Below are positions 49,025-58,000 of a stretch of 64,000 bases of DNA, piece after piece (the stretch's first letter is position 1; every line of letters starts with the position of its first letter). Under the pieces are notes generated by a model. It did no database searches. It was not told the origin of the DNA and worked only from the letters and a program-made list of their open reading frames with translations. Made by a program: the position numbers and the translations under genes. The stretch is from Sphingomonas sp. Leaf33 (GTDB taxonomy: Bacteria > Pseudomonadota > Alphaproteobacteria > Sphingomonadales > Sphingomonadaceae): NCBI RefSeq assembly GCF_001421785.1, contig NZ_LMLB01000011.1, positions 62,001 through 126,000 on the forward strand. Reading direction: 5' to 3'.

Positions 49025-49405
49025 ATGAAGACGCTTCACATCACCGCCCTGATCGCCGTTGCCGCCGCCGGCGCGTTCGTCGCGACTGCGGCTCGAGCCC
49101 AGCGCGACCCGGCCTATGCCGCCGCGCGCTCGGCCGGGCAGGTCGGCGAGCAGCCGGACGGCTATCTCGGCATCGTCGGCAACCCGACGCCGGAGCTGCG
49201 CGCGACGGTCAACAACATCAACATCCAGCGCAAGGCGGCCTACACCCGCCAGGCCGGCAACGGCGCCACCGTGGAACAGATGGCGTTCGTCGCCGGCTGC
49301 AACCTGATCGCCAAGACGTCGCCGGGCGAGAAATACCAGTCGCCCTCGGGTGAGTGGCTGACCCGCGGCGCCGACGCCCCGACGCGCGACCCGCGCTGCG
49401 TGTGA
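49025..49405 (+). CDS. YdbL-like (DUF1318) periplasmic protein
   Basis: This is a 126-residue secreted protein starting one base after the ynbE-like stop. The signal peptide is cleaved near ATAARAQRD. The DUF1318/YdbL pattern is seen in GYLGIVGNPTPELRATVNNIN and RKAAYTRQA. In E. coli, YdbL influences the YdbH-YnbE interaction in the periplasm. The C-terminus is longer than E. coli's and ends SGEWLTRGADAPTRDPRCV. Confidence 0.87.
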   Translation: MKTLHITALIAVAAAGAFVATAARAQRDPAYAAARSAGQVGEQPDGYLGIVGNPTPELRATVNNINIQRKAAYTRQAGNGATVEQMAFVAGCNLIAKTSPGEKYQSPSGEWLTRGADAPTRDPRCV

Positions 49406-49479
49406 CGCTTTCGTGTCGCGTTGGCGGGCGCACGACGGTCTGCGACGGACCATAGACCCCTGCCCGAACGGGCTTTTGG

Positions 49480-49508
49480 TTGACTCGCCGGTTTCCGCTT
49501 CCTAAAGC
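49480..49508 (+). promoter_or_regulatory. candidate promoter of the atp F0 operon
   Basis: TTGACT at 49480-49485 and TAAAGC at 49503-49508 are separated by 17 bases, a fair sigma-70-type match 64 bases upstream of atpI. A short GC hairpin followed by TTTT (GCCCGAACGGGCTTTT, 49463-49478) stands just before it and may end the ydbH-ynbE-ydbL transcript. Confidence 0.4.
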
Positions 49509-49571
49509 GCGCCTGCCTTGGCGGGCTTGCCGCTCGGCCGTTTGTCCTGCCCGCTCTGGCGGAGAGAACAG

Positions 49572-49889
49572 ATGGTGGAGAGAGAGCCCGGACTGGACCC
49601 AATCTCGGAGGATACTCGCCTGAGCGCGCTCGATGAGCGGCTGAACCGGGCGAAGACCGACGAGGCGATCCGAAGCGGTGAGGCACGTGTGGAGAGCGGA
49701 GACGGCTATCGTCTCGGCAACCGCGTGCTGGCCGAACTGATCGGGGGAATGGTCGGAGGTGCCCTGATCGGGTGGGTGCTCGATCGTTTGCTGGGCACGT
49801 CGCCTTGGTGCCTGCTCGGGCTGCTGTTCCTCGGAACCGCGGCCGCGTTCAGGAACATCATCCGGATTTCCAGCGGGCGTTCGAAGTGA
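49572..49889 (+). CDS. atpI: F0F1 ATP synthase assembly protein AtpI
   Basis: This is a 105-residue membrane protein with two helices (RVLAELIGGMVGGALIGWVL and WCLLGLLFLGTAAAF) after a charged N-terminus. AtpI assists c-ring assembly and perhaps Mg2+ supply. GGAGAGAACAG lies just before the ATG. It is the first gene of the F0 operon. The F1 genes are not in the window, as is usual in alphaproteobacteria. Confidence 0.9.
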   Translation: MVEREPGLDPISEDTRLSALDERLNRAKTDEAIRSGEARVESGDGYRLGNRVLAELIGGMVGGALIGWVLDRLLGTSPWCLLGLLFLGTAAAFRNIIRISSGRSK

Positions 49890-49929
49890 CCTTCGGGCGC
49901 CTGTCGTAATATTTGCGGGAAGCAGAAAC

Positions 49930-50721
49930 GTGTCGGCAGGTTCGGGCAAGATCGATCCGATGCACCAGTTCGAGGTGCAGACCATCTGGAACGGGTTCCA
50001 GCTGGGCGGTCATCAGATCGCCTTCACGAACTCGGCCATGTGGATGTGCATCGCGCTGGTCGCGTTGTGGCTGTTCATGCTGGGCGGGATGAAGGGCGCG
50101 CAGGTGCCCGGTCGCTGGCAGATGGCGGTGGAAGGCTTCACTGGCTTCATCGACAAGCTGCTGAAGCAGAACATCGGCAAGGAAGGCCGCGCCTTCCTGC
50201 CGTACGTCTTCACGCTGTTCATGTTCATCCTGTTCGCCAACGTCCTCGGCCTGATGCCGCTGGGCGTCGTCGGCGTGCACCCGTTCACTTTCACCAGCCA
50301 CTTCACCGCGACCGGCGTTCTGGCGATCGCCAGCTTCCTGATCGTGCTGGGTGTCGGCTTCGCGCGGCATGGCCTGCGCTTCTTCTCGCTGTTCGTGCCC
50401 AAGGGTACGCCGATCCCGGTGCTGCTGCTGGTGACGCCGATCGAGTTCGTCTCGTTCATGGTGCGCCCCTTCAGCCTGGCGCTGCGACTGTTCGTCGCGA
50501 TGACCGCGGGCCACATCCTGCTGAAGGTGCTGGCGGGCTTCATCATTAACGCAGGCAACGTTGGTGCAGGGCTCGGCGTCCTTGTCGGCCTGCCGAGCTT
50601 CGCGCTGATGGTCGGTGTCTCGGCGCTCGAACTGCTGGTCGCGGGTGTGCAGGCGTACGTCTTCGCGCTGCTGACCTCGCTCTACATCAACGATGCCGTG
50701 CATCTGCACGACCATCACTGA
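49930..50721 (+). CDS. atpB: ATP synthase F0 subunit a
   Basis: This is the 263-residue stator subunit forming the proton half-channels. The essential Arg is in RPFSLALRLFVAMTAGH. PFTFTSHFTATG and ELLVAGVQAYVFALL are conserved. The GTG start is kept because the preceding residues (SGKIDPMHQF) are conserved in related proteins; ATG at 49960 is the alternative. Confidence 0.96.
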   Translation: MSAGSGKIDPMHQFEVQTIWNGFQLGGHQIAFTNSAMWMCIALVALWLFMLGGMKGAQVPGRWQMAVEGFTGFIDKLLKQNIGKEGRAFLPYVFTLFMFILFANVLGLMPLGVVGVHPFTFTSHFTATGVLAIASFLIVLGVGFARHGLRFFSLFVPKGTPIPVLLLVTPIEFVSFMVRPFSLALRLFVAMTAGHILLKVLAGFIINAGNVGAGLGVLVGLPSFALMVGVSALELLVAGVQAYVFALLTSLYINDAVHLHDHH

Positions 50722-50758
50722 TTTTCCTTACACACTAATTTCTTACGGGAGTTGAACA

Positions 50759-50986
50759 ATGGACGGTGATTCGATCAAGCTGCTGGGTGCCGGTCTGGCT
50801 GCCATCGGTGCGGGCCTCGCGGCGCTGGGCGTGGGCAACGTGTTCGCGGCGTTCCTCGAAGGTGCGCTGCGCAATCCGGGTGCGGCATCGAGCCAGCAGG
50901 GCAACATGTTCATCGGCTTCGCCGCTGCCGAGCTTCTCGGCCTGCTGGCGTTCGTCGTTGCCGTCCTGCTGATCTTCGTCGCGTAA
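50759..50986 (+). CDS. atpE: ATP synthase F0 subunit c
   Basis: This is a 75-residue hairpin protein that forms the rotor ring. Helix 1 has the Gly-rich packing pattern GAGLAAIGAGLAALGVG. Helix 2 carries the proton-binding Glu in AAAELLGLLAF. Lys/Arg and Asn of the polar loop are in GALRNPGA. A good ribosome site (GGGAG) precedes the ATG. Confidence 0.97.
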   Translation: MDGDSIKLLGAGLAAIGAGLAALGVGNVFAAFLEGALRNPGAASSQQGNMFIGFAAAELLGLLAFVVAVLLIFVA

Positions 50987-51053
50987 TCGTGCTTCCCGGC
51001 CGGTGGGCTTGCCGGCGGCCGGGAATGCGCATTGCTAGACGAGCGGAGTAGAG

Positions 51054-51545
51054 ATGCCTCAGATCGAACAATTGGCGGCCACCTGGGCGTCGCAGCTGTT
51101 CTGGCTGGCGCTCACCTTCGGCATCGCCTTCCTCATCGTGGGCCGGGGCATGGTCCCCAAGGTCCAGGGTACGATCGACGCGCGTGACGCGTCGGTCGCG
51201 TCCGATCTTGCCGCCGCGGAAAGCGCGCGCGCCGAGGCCGATGCCCAGGAAGAGCGCTGGCGCGGGATCGAGAATGCCGCGCGCGAACAGGCCCGCCAGA
51301 CGATCGCCGCCGCGCGCGCTCGCTCGCAGGCTGCCAGTGAAGCGACGCTTGCCACGGCAGGCGAGGCGACGGCAGTGCAGGTGAGCGCGGCCGAGGCACG
51401 GATCGCGTCGGCGGCCCAGGCTGCGATGGCCGAGATCGAAACCGTCGCGACCGACGCCGCGCGGGACATCGTCACGCGCCTGTCGGGTGCGTCGGTGACG
51501 CGCGAGGAAGCGCAGGCAGCGACGAAGGCGGTGCTCCATGGCTAA
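51054..51545 (+). CDS. atpG: ATP synthase F0 subunit b' (peripheral stalk)
   Basis: This is a 163-residue protein with one N-terminal membrane helix (LFWLALTFGIAFLIVGRGM) and a long charged coiled coil rich in Ala, Glu and Arg. It is the first of two b-type genes; the b' form comes first in alphaproteobacterial operons. With b it forms a heterodimeric stalk. It overlaps the next gene by 8 bases. Confidence 0.9.
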   Translation: MPQIEQLAATWASQLFWLALTFGIAFLIVGRGMVPKVQGTIDARDASVASDLAAAESARAEADAQEERWRGIENAAREQARQTIAAARARSQAASEATLATAGEATAVQVSAAEARIASAAQAAMAEIETVATDAARDIVTRLSGASVTREEAQAATKAVLHG

Positions 51546-52152
51546 TGCGACCACCTCCCCGACGCTCGAACAGGCGATCCATGAGGAAGGTGTGCCCAAG
51601 ACGGGCGGCGAGGCGCTGACCACCGAACATGGTGGCACGGGCCCGGCCAATCATCCCGACCCGGCGCTGTTCGGACTGGATGCGACCGTCTGGGTAAGCC
51701 TGGCGATGGCGGTCTTCCTGGCCGTACTGGTCGTGAAGGGTGTGCCTAGGCTGATCGGCGGCCTGCTCGACAAGCAGATCGCCGGCATCCGCCAGCGTCT
51801 GGACGAAGCCAGGCAGCTGCGTGCCGAGGCGGAAGCGCTGCGCGACGAATATGCGCGCAAGCTGGCCGACGTGGAGACGCAGACGCGCGACATCGTGGCG
51901 CACGCCGAGGACGAGGCCAAGGCACTGATCGCCAAGGCCGAAGCCGATGCCGTCGATCTGGTATCGCGCCGCGCCAAGATGGCCGAGGACAAGATCGCCG
52001 CGGCCGAGCGTACGGCACTGGCCGAGGTTCGCGCAAAGACTGCCGACGCCGCGACCAAGGCGGCAGCGGCACTGATCGCGGCCAAGCATGGTGCGGATAC
52101 CGACCAGGCGCTGGTCGACCGCACGATCGCCGGGCTCGGCCGTCTGAACTGA
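51538..52152 (+). CDS. atpF: ATP synthase F0 subunit b (peripheral stalk)
   Basis: This is a 204-residue b subunit with a 50-residue N-terminal extension before the membrane helix (ATVWVSLAMAVFLAVLVVKG). The coiled-coil stalk follows, with LDEARQLRAEAEALRDEYARK and an Ala/Lys-rich end. It is the last gene of the operon; a terminator follows within 60 bases. The N-terminal extension is polar and longer than in E. coli. Confidence 0.93.
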   Translation: MANATTSPTLEQAIHEEGVPKTGGEALTTEHGGTGPANHPDPALFGLDATVWVSLAMAVFLAVLVVKGVPRLIGGLLDKQIAGIRQRLDEARQLRAEAEALRDEYARKLADVETQTRDIVAHAEDEAKALIAKAEADAVDLVSRRAKMAEDKIAAAERTALAEVRAKTADAATKAAAALIAAKHGADTDQALVDRTIAGLGRLN

Positions 52153-52179
52153 TCCGGGGCGTTTTTCCCACTCAAACAG

Positions 52180-52209
52180 AAAACGGCGGGCCTTGCGGTC
52201 CGCCGTTTT
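52180..52209 (+). terminator. intrinsic terminator after the F0 operon
   Basis: AAAACGGCGG (52180-52189) pairs with CCGCCGTTTT (52200-52209) around a GC-rich 10-base loop. The run of T continues as TTTTCGTTT. Because the A-run and T-run pair symmetrically, it could also stop transcripts from the minus strand, including the small gene at 52240-52416. Confidence 0.82.
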
Positions 52210-52239
52210 CGTTTGGGTCGACAATCAGGAAGCCATTGG

Positions 52240-52416
52240 TCAACGCGACCGATGCCGGTTGGTCGGCTGCTGCACCGGCGGGATATGATCCAGCCGGGCA
52301 ACGAGATCGGCAAAGACATCATCCTGCCGGACCGCGAACGCACGTTCGAATCCGCTACCCAGCAGGTCGAGGTCGCGTTGCGTCAGCAGTCCGATCGCAA
52401 CGATCTTGTCTGTCAC
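52240..52416 (-). CDS. short unrecognised protein, 58 residues
   Basis: A 59-codon frame starts with GTG 5 bases after a perfect AGGAGG ribosome site (52422-52427). The protein begins TDKIVAIGLLTQRDLDLLGS and continues with FERAFAVRQDDVFADLVARL, then ends in an Arg/His-rich tail. It has an ordinary, non-repetitive composition with acidic and hydrophobic positions alternating, unlike shadow frames. It has no signal peptide. It lies 81 bases downstream of the large unknown gene on the same strand and ends next to the bidirectional terminator. I do not recognise a family. Confidence 0.6.
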   Translation of the reverse strand: MTDKIVAIGLLTQRDLDLLGSGFERAFAVRQDDVFADLVARLDHIPPVQQPTNRHRSR

Positions 52417-52497
52417 AGGCGCCTCCTTTCGAAACCTCTCAACAGACGCCGCGCCGGATAGTGCCCGCTGTTTCGCCTGCGTATCGACCAGCTTCGA

Positions 52498-54858
52498 CTA
52501 AAACGTCGTCTCGACGACCGCGTCGGGCGCATCCCGGAGGCGCAGGAACAGGCGCTTGGCGGACAGGCCGGGCAGGTCGATACGACCCCCGACGAAGCCG
52601 GCCGGCAGAGCCACCGCATTCGCCAGGTCTGCCGTGGCGCCGACCGCGGCGATAGTGAACAGGTCGCGACCGACCAGCGTGCAGCCTTTGTTTGCGGGCG
52701 CGCAGTCGAGTGCGGTGAGCGCGGGCAGGCGGACGATTTGCCCGAGCGGTTGCCAATCGCCGGAGACATCGCCGCGCGTCAGGCGGAAGCGGATGGCACC
52801 GGTAACTGAGGGGCCAAATGCGGTCACGGGGGACAGGCGCGCGACGGCGATGTCGTCGCCGATTCGCTGGATCGCGCCCGAGGCGACGGTCAGGCGCGTC
52901 GCCGCGCCGTCGTCGCCGGCGGCGATCTCTATGGCGTCGGTGACGGTCAGGCCGCCGGGGGTACGCAGCGAAAAGGTCAAGGAGGCGTCGCGCGGGATCA
53001 AGCCGGCGGGTAGCGAGATCGGGCGGGTATCCGGAACCGGTGCGAGCGCCACGTCGCGGCTGACGAGCGTGACGGCCGGGCGGGGCGGGGCAACGCGCGC
53101 GGCAACTGTGGCGGTTCGGCCATCACGCAGCCTGACCCGAGCCTCGGTCGCATCGCGGGCAATCTCTCCGCCGTCGTCGCGCGTCAGCTCCAGCCGGTCG
53201 CCGTCACCCCCGCGGGTCAGAGTTGCGGGAACGAAGCGCCGTCCGGCCAGATCGAGCGTGGCGACCTGATCGAGTCGGGCGCCCGCCAGCACGCCCGTCC
53301 GGTCGCCGTCATAAATGACGAACCGGTCTAGCCGGCTCGCTTCGACCCGGCCGGTCAGCGTGATCGTCGCGGCATCAGCGGTTCCGGCGCGCTCGACGAC
53401 CAGCGTGAGTCCGCCGGGCTTCACCTTGGCGAGCGGTAGCGTGGCATCGACCGCATCCGGGGCGGTGGCCTTCCACGGGGCCGGACGCAGGCTGCCGTCT
53501 GCGTCCTTCAGCGCGATACGCGTCACACAGGCAGCGACCCCGCCGCGCAAGCTCAGCGGATGCTCGCGCCCGACGACCACGACGCCGTCGGCAGGGGCCG
53601 TCCAGGCGCCGGCCGAATCGAGCCGCACCAGGAGGCGCGGGCCTATGAACGGATCGAAGCCCCAGCGGCCGTGCAGCACGGCGGCAGAAACGGGGCCGGC
53701 GACAGCCGGCAGGTCGCCTGTGGGACGCAGTCCTCCGGTCGCCGCTTGCGCCGTGAGCGGCACATCGAGCATCTTTCCGTCCGCTGCGGTCAATCGCAAC
53801 GCCAGGTCACGGGCATAGCCGGTCGCGAACATCAGCGACGCGTCGTCCAGCATCAGCGTGAGGCCGGGCTGCGTCAGGCACTGGATCTCGCCGCTCGCCG
53901 GGCGCCACGCGGGCGGTGGGACGTCGCCGATCGGCGGCAGCGGCGCGACCAGCACCGATCGCGGATTCTGGAACGACGGCGCGGTGTTCAGTTGCAGGTG
54001 GACCGTATCGCCGCGGCCGAGCGCCAGCGCCGGGACATATTGATATTGCGCGCTGCGGAACGCACCGAACAGCCGCGCCAGATCGCGCGCCAGGCCGATA
54101 TAGGGGCTGTAGAAGCCGGCGCCGCCTTCGCGCGTTGCCGCCACGCGGTAGGCGATATCGACGGGCGCGCCGGTCAGCGTCTCGGTCAGCGTCGCGCCGC
54201 GCTGCGCCTGGAGCACGACCGAATCGCGCGCCTGGCTGAGGCAGGTGGCCTGCAAATCGCGCCGCCGCGACAGGCAATCGGCGTTGAGCTTGATCCGAAG
54301 CGCAGTCGCGAGCACCGGCGCGACGCTGGGCAACCGGTCGGGATCGCTGTCCGCCGCCGCAGCCATGCCAGCGACGAAGGCGTCGAGCCGCGCGCGGTCG
54401 AGCGAGGCCTGTTGGAGGTCCTGCGCGGCGCGGACGAACACGCCCGGCCGCCCCCGCACGGCGTCGCGCACCGCGTCGAACCCGCCGCCGGCCTCGGGTG
54501 CCAGGAACAGCACCGCCTGCTCGGCGCCGGCCGGGACGGTGATGTCGAGCGTGCCCTTGCCGCGCTTCCACGTCTCGGCACGGAAGAACCAGTCCTTCGG
54601 CGGCGGGTTGGTCGCACCGCGCAGGAAAGCGACGACCAGCAGATACCGTGCCGACTGATTGTCGGGCAGGACCATTGCGAGCGTCAGCCGGTCGCCGCCC
54701 TTCAGCGTCGGGACCGCGCCCAGCGGCAAAGTAACGCCACCCCGCGTCACCGTAGCCGACAGGTCGGGACCGGACAGGTCGAAGCCGTTGCTCTGCGCGC
54801 CGGCCGGAGCGGCGAGCGCGAGGATCAGGCAGGCGAAGGCAATCAGACGGGCGACCAT
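52498..54858 (-). CDS. large exported protein of unknown function
   Basis: This is a 786-residue protein with a clear signal peptide (LIAFACLILALAAPAGAQS). The rest is soluble and beta-rich, with many short Asp/Gly/Thr turns and few cysteines (some paired, for example CLSRRRDLQATC). No catalytic motif, repeat family or membrane helix is evident. It could be a periplasmic or surface protein built of several beta-sandwich modules. It is flanked by a palindromic repeat upstream and the short gene downstream. Function unknown. Confidence 0.75.
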   Translation of the reverse strand: MVARLIAFACLILALAAPAGAQSNGFDLSGPDLSATVTRGGVTLPLGAVPTLKGGDRLTLAMVLPDNQSARYLLVVAFLRGATNPPPKDWFFRAETWKRGKGTLDITVPAGAEQAVLFLAPEAGGGFDAVRDAVRGRPGVFVRAAQDLQQASLDRARLDAFVAGMAAAADSDPDRLPSVAPVLATALRIKLNADCLSRRRDLQATCLSQARDSVVLQAQRGATLTETLTGAPVDIAYRVAATREGGAGFYSPYIGLARDLARLFGAFRSAQYQYVPALALGRGDTVHLQLNTAPSFQNPRSVLVAPLPPIGDVPPPAWRPASGEIQCLTQPGLTLMLDDASLMFATGYARDLALRLTAADGKMLDVPLTAQAATGGLRPTGDLPAVAGPVSAAVLHGRWGFDPFIGPRLLVRLDSAGAWTAPADGVVVVGREHPLSLRGGVAACVTRIALKDADGSLRPAPWKATAPDAVDATLPLAKVKPGGLTLVVERAGTADAATITLTGRVEASRLDRFVIYDGDRTGVLAGARLDQVATLDLAGRRFVPATLTRGGDGDRLELTRDDGGEIARDATEARVRLRDGRTATVAARVAPPRPAVTLVSRDVALAPVPDTRPISLPAGLIPRDASLTFSLRTPGGLTVTDAIEIAAGDDGAATRLTVASGAIQRIGDDIAVARLSPVTAFGPSVTGAIRFRLTRGDVSGDWQPLGQIVRLPALTALDCAPANKGCTLVGRDLFTIAAVGATADLANAVALPAGFVGGRIDLPGLSAKRLFLRLRDAPDAVVETTF

Positions 54859-54938
54859 GTCCTGCCCTTACACACAGGCGGCGTGGCGGTCACCGGGCGG
54901 GGACGTGGCGAGGATGTGACACGGGTTGCCCCAAGCCT

Positions 54939-55026
54939 CGTCATTCCCGCGGCGGCGGGAGTCCATCTCCCGCCCTTGCCACCAGGCTTGTCCGGGAGAT
55001 GGCTCCCCGTCTTCGCGGGGACGACG
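54939..55026. repeat. extragenic inverted repeat of the CGTCATTCCCGC type
   Basis: The left arm CGTCATTCCCGCGGCGGCGG then GAGTCCATCTCCCG (54939-54972) and right arm CGGGAGATGGCTCCCCGTCT then TCGCGGGGACGACG (ending 55026) are imperfect reverse complements with a short loop. This design (nested hairpins, GTCATTCCCGC ends) is a very common intergenic repeat in sphingomonads. It ends 6 bases before the putA stop and may stabilise or terminate transcripts. Confidence 0.82.
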
Positions 55027-55032
55027 AAAGGT

Positions 55033-58000
55033 TCAACTCGTCGGCAGAACCATCAGGCTGGCGTTGCCCCCCGCTGCGGTCGTGTTGATCGACGTCGATA
55101 CTTCCTCGACCAGCCAGTCGAGCCGATAGCCGGCGCTCGCCGCCTGCGGCAGGACGATCGGACCCGGCAGGTCGGCGAGCGCCGCGAGTGCTGTCGACAC
55201 CCGCGCATCGTCGCCCTCGATCAACGCGCCGGCGAAGGCGGGTTCGCGCCGCCAGTCGTCGGCGACCGCCACGCGGGCGACGACGCTCTGCGGCAGGCTT
55301 GCCAGCAGGTCGCGGAAAGCCGCGCCATCGCCGCCGATCACCGCTTCGTTGCCCGCCGCGAGGGCAGCTCCCAACTGGTCGAACAGCCCACCCAGGGTCT
55401 GCGGTAGCAGCAGGATGCGGCCGCGCGGATGCAGCGCGTAGAGATTGCGTTCCCCGACTGGCCCTGCGAGTTCGGTTTCCGCGCCCAGCATCGACGCGGC
55501 GATCGCCGCGCGCACGCCGGTCGCGGCGCGGGTTTCGCCCTGCGCCTCCAGCCAGATCGCCAGATCGCGGGCAGCGGGATCGGCAGCATCGGAAATCACC
55601 GGCGGCGGCAGGTCGGCGCCCGCCACCAGCCGGCCGAGATAGAGCGGTCCGCCCGCCTTCGGCCCCGTGCCCGACAGTCCGCGCCCGCCGAACGGTTGCA
55701 CGCCGACGACCGCGCCGATGACGTTGCGGTTGATATAGAGGTTGCCCGCCTTCACGCGGCTGGTCACGTGCGCGATCGTCTCGTCGAGGCGGGTGTGCAG
55801 GCCGAAGGTGAGACCGTAGCCGGTCGCGTTGATCCGGTCGACCAAGCGGTCGAGCTCTGCCCGGCGGAAGCGGACGACGTGGAGCACGGGACCGAAGACT
55901 TCGCGCTCCAGTTCGGCGATGTCGCTCAGCTCGATGATGGTCGGCGCGACGAAGGTGCCGTTCGCGGTGTCGCCCGCCAGTGTCACCTGCTCGACGCGGC
56001 GACCGGCGCCGCGCATCCTGGCGATGTGCTTTTCAATGATGCTCTTGGCTTCGGCGGTGATGACCGGACCGATGTCGGTCCGGAGCGTGTCGGTGCGGCC
56101 GATCGACAGTTCGTGCAGCGCGCCCTTGATCATCGCCAGCGTGCGGTCGGCGACTTCTTCCTGCAGGCACAGGACACGCAGCGCCGAACAGCGCTGGCCC
56201 GCGCTGTCGAAGGCCGAGGCGACGACGTCTGCCACGACCTGTTCGGCCAGCGCCGAGGAATCGACGATCATCGCATTCTGGCCGCCGGTTTCCGCGATGA
56301 ACGGGATCGGCGCACCGCCCGGCAGCAGGCGCTTGGCCAGTTCCTTCTGGATCAGTCGGGCGACTTCGGTCGACCCGGTGAACATCACCGCCATCGTTTC
56401 GGGCGCCGCGACCAGCGCCGCGCCGATCGCGCCGTCGCCGGGGACGAACTGGAGCACGTCGGCAGGAATGCCCGCTTCGTGCAGCAGCGCGACACCCTGC
56501 GCGGCGACCAGCGGCGTTTCCTCGGCCGGCTTGGCGAGCACGGCGTTGCCCGCGACCAGCGCCGCGGCAACCTGGCCGGTAAAGATCGCCAGCGGGAAAT
56601 TCCACGGGCTGATGCAGGTGACGACGCCGAGCGGGTGGTGCCCGGCACCCAGCGTCGTGCGCGCCTGCTGCGCATAATAGCGCAGGAAATCGATCGCCTC
56701 ACGCACTTCGGCGATGGCGTTGGGCAGCGACTTGCCGGCCTCGCGCACGATCAGCGGCAGCAGTTGCGGCATCCGGTCCTGCATGGCGTCGGCGGCGCGG
56801 TCCAGCATCGCGGCGCGGTCGGCCGGCGTGGTGTCGGCCCAGGCAGGAGCGGCGGCCGCAGCGGTGCGGGCGGCGGCCTGCGCGTCGGCGACGCTCATCT
56901 CGCGCACCACACCCACCTGATCGCGGCGGTCGGCGGGGTTGAGAACGGGGCGTTCGGTGCCGACTTCCCCTGCAGTCCACGGGCCTTCGCCGGCCATCGT
57001 CTTGCTTAGCATCGCGAGAGTGCCCTCGTCGCTCAGGTCGAGACCTGAGGAATTGACGCGCTCGCCGTAGAGATCGCGGGGAAGGGCGATGTGCGGGTTC
57101 TTCTGGCCCGGCTGCGCCATCGCGCGGACGGCATCGACCGGATCGGCGACCAACTCGGCGATCGAGACCTTGGGATCGGCGATCCGGTTGACGAACGACG
57201 AATTCGCGCCGTTTTCCAGCAGGCGGCGGACGAGATACGCCAGCAGCGTCTCGTGCGTGCCGACCGGCGCATAGATGCGGCACGGCCGGTTCAGCTTGTT
57301 GCCGCCGACGACCTCGTCATACAGCGGCTCGCCCATGCCGTGGAGGCACTGGAATTCATAATCGCCGACGGTGAAGTCAGGACCGGCCAGGTGGTAGATC
57401 GTCGACAGCGTCTGGGCGTTGTGCGTCGCGAACTGCGGAAACACCGCGTGCTTCGCCGCCAGCAGTTTCCTCGCGCAGGCGATGTACGCGATGTCGGTGT
57501 GGATCTTGCGGGTATAAACGGGGAAGTCGGCCAGGCCATCGACCTGCGCGCGCTTGATTTCCGCGTCCCAATAGGCGCCCTTCACAAGTCGGACCATGAT
57601 GCGGCGGTTGGCGCGGGTGGCCAGGTCGATGATCCAGTCGATGACGAACGGGCAGCGCTTGCCGTACGCCTGGACGACGAAGCCGAGACCATCCCAGCCG
57701 GCGAGGTCGGGGTCGGTCGCAAGCGATTCGAGCAGGTCGAGCGAAAGTTCGAGCCGGTCGGCCTCCTCCGCATCGATGTTCAGGCCGATATCGTAGCTCC
57801 TGGCGAGGACGGCCAGCGCCTTCACCTTGGGCAGCAGCTCGTCCATCACCCGCTCGGCCTGCGCGCGGACGTAGCGCGGGTGGAGTGCGGACAGCTTGAT
57901 CGAGATGCCGGGCCCCGCATAGATCCCGCGCCCCGCCGCCGCTTTGCCGATCGCGCGGACGGCGGTCTCGTAGTCGCGGTAGTAGCGTTCGGCATCGGCC

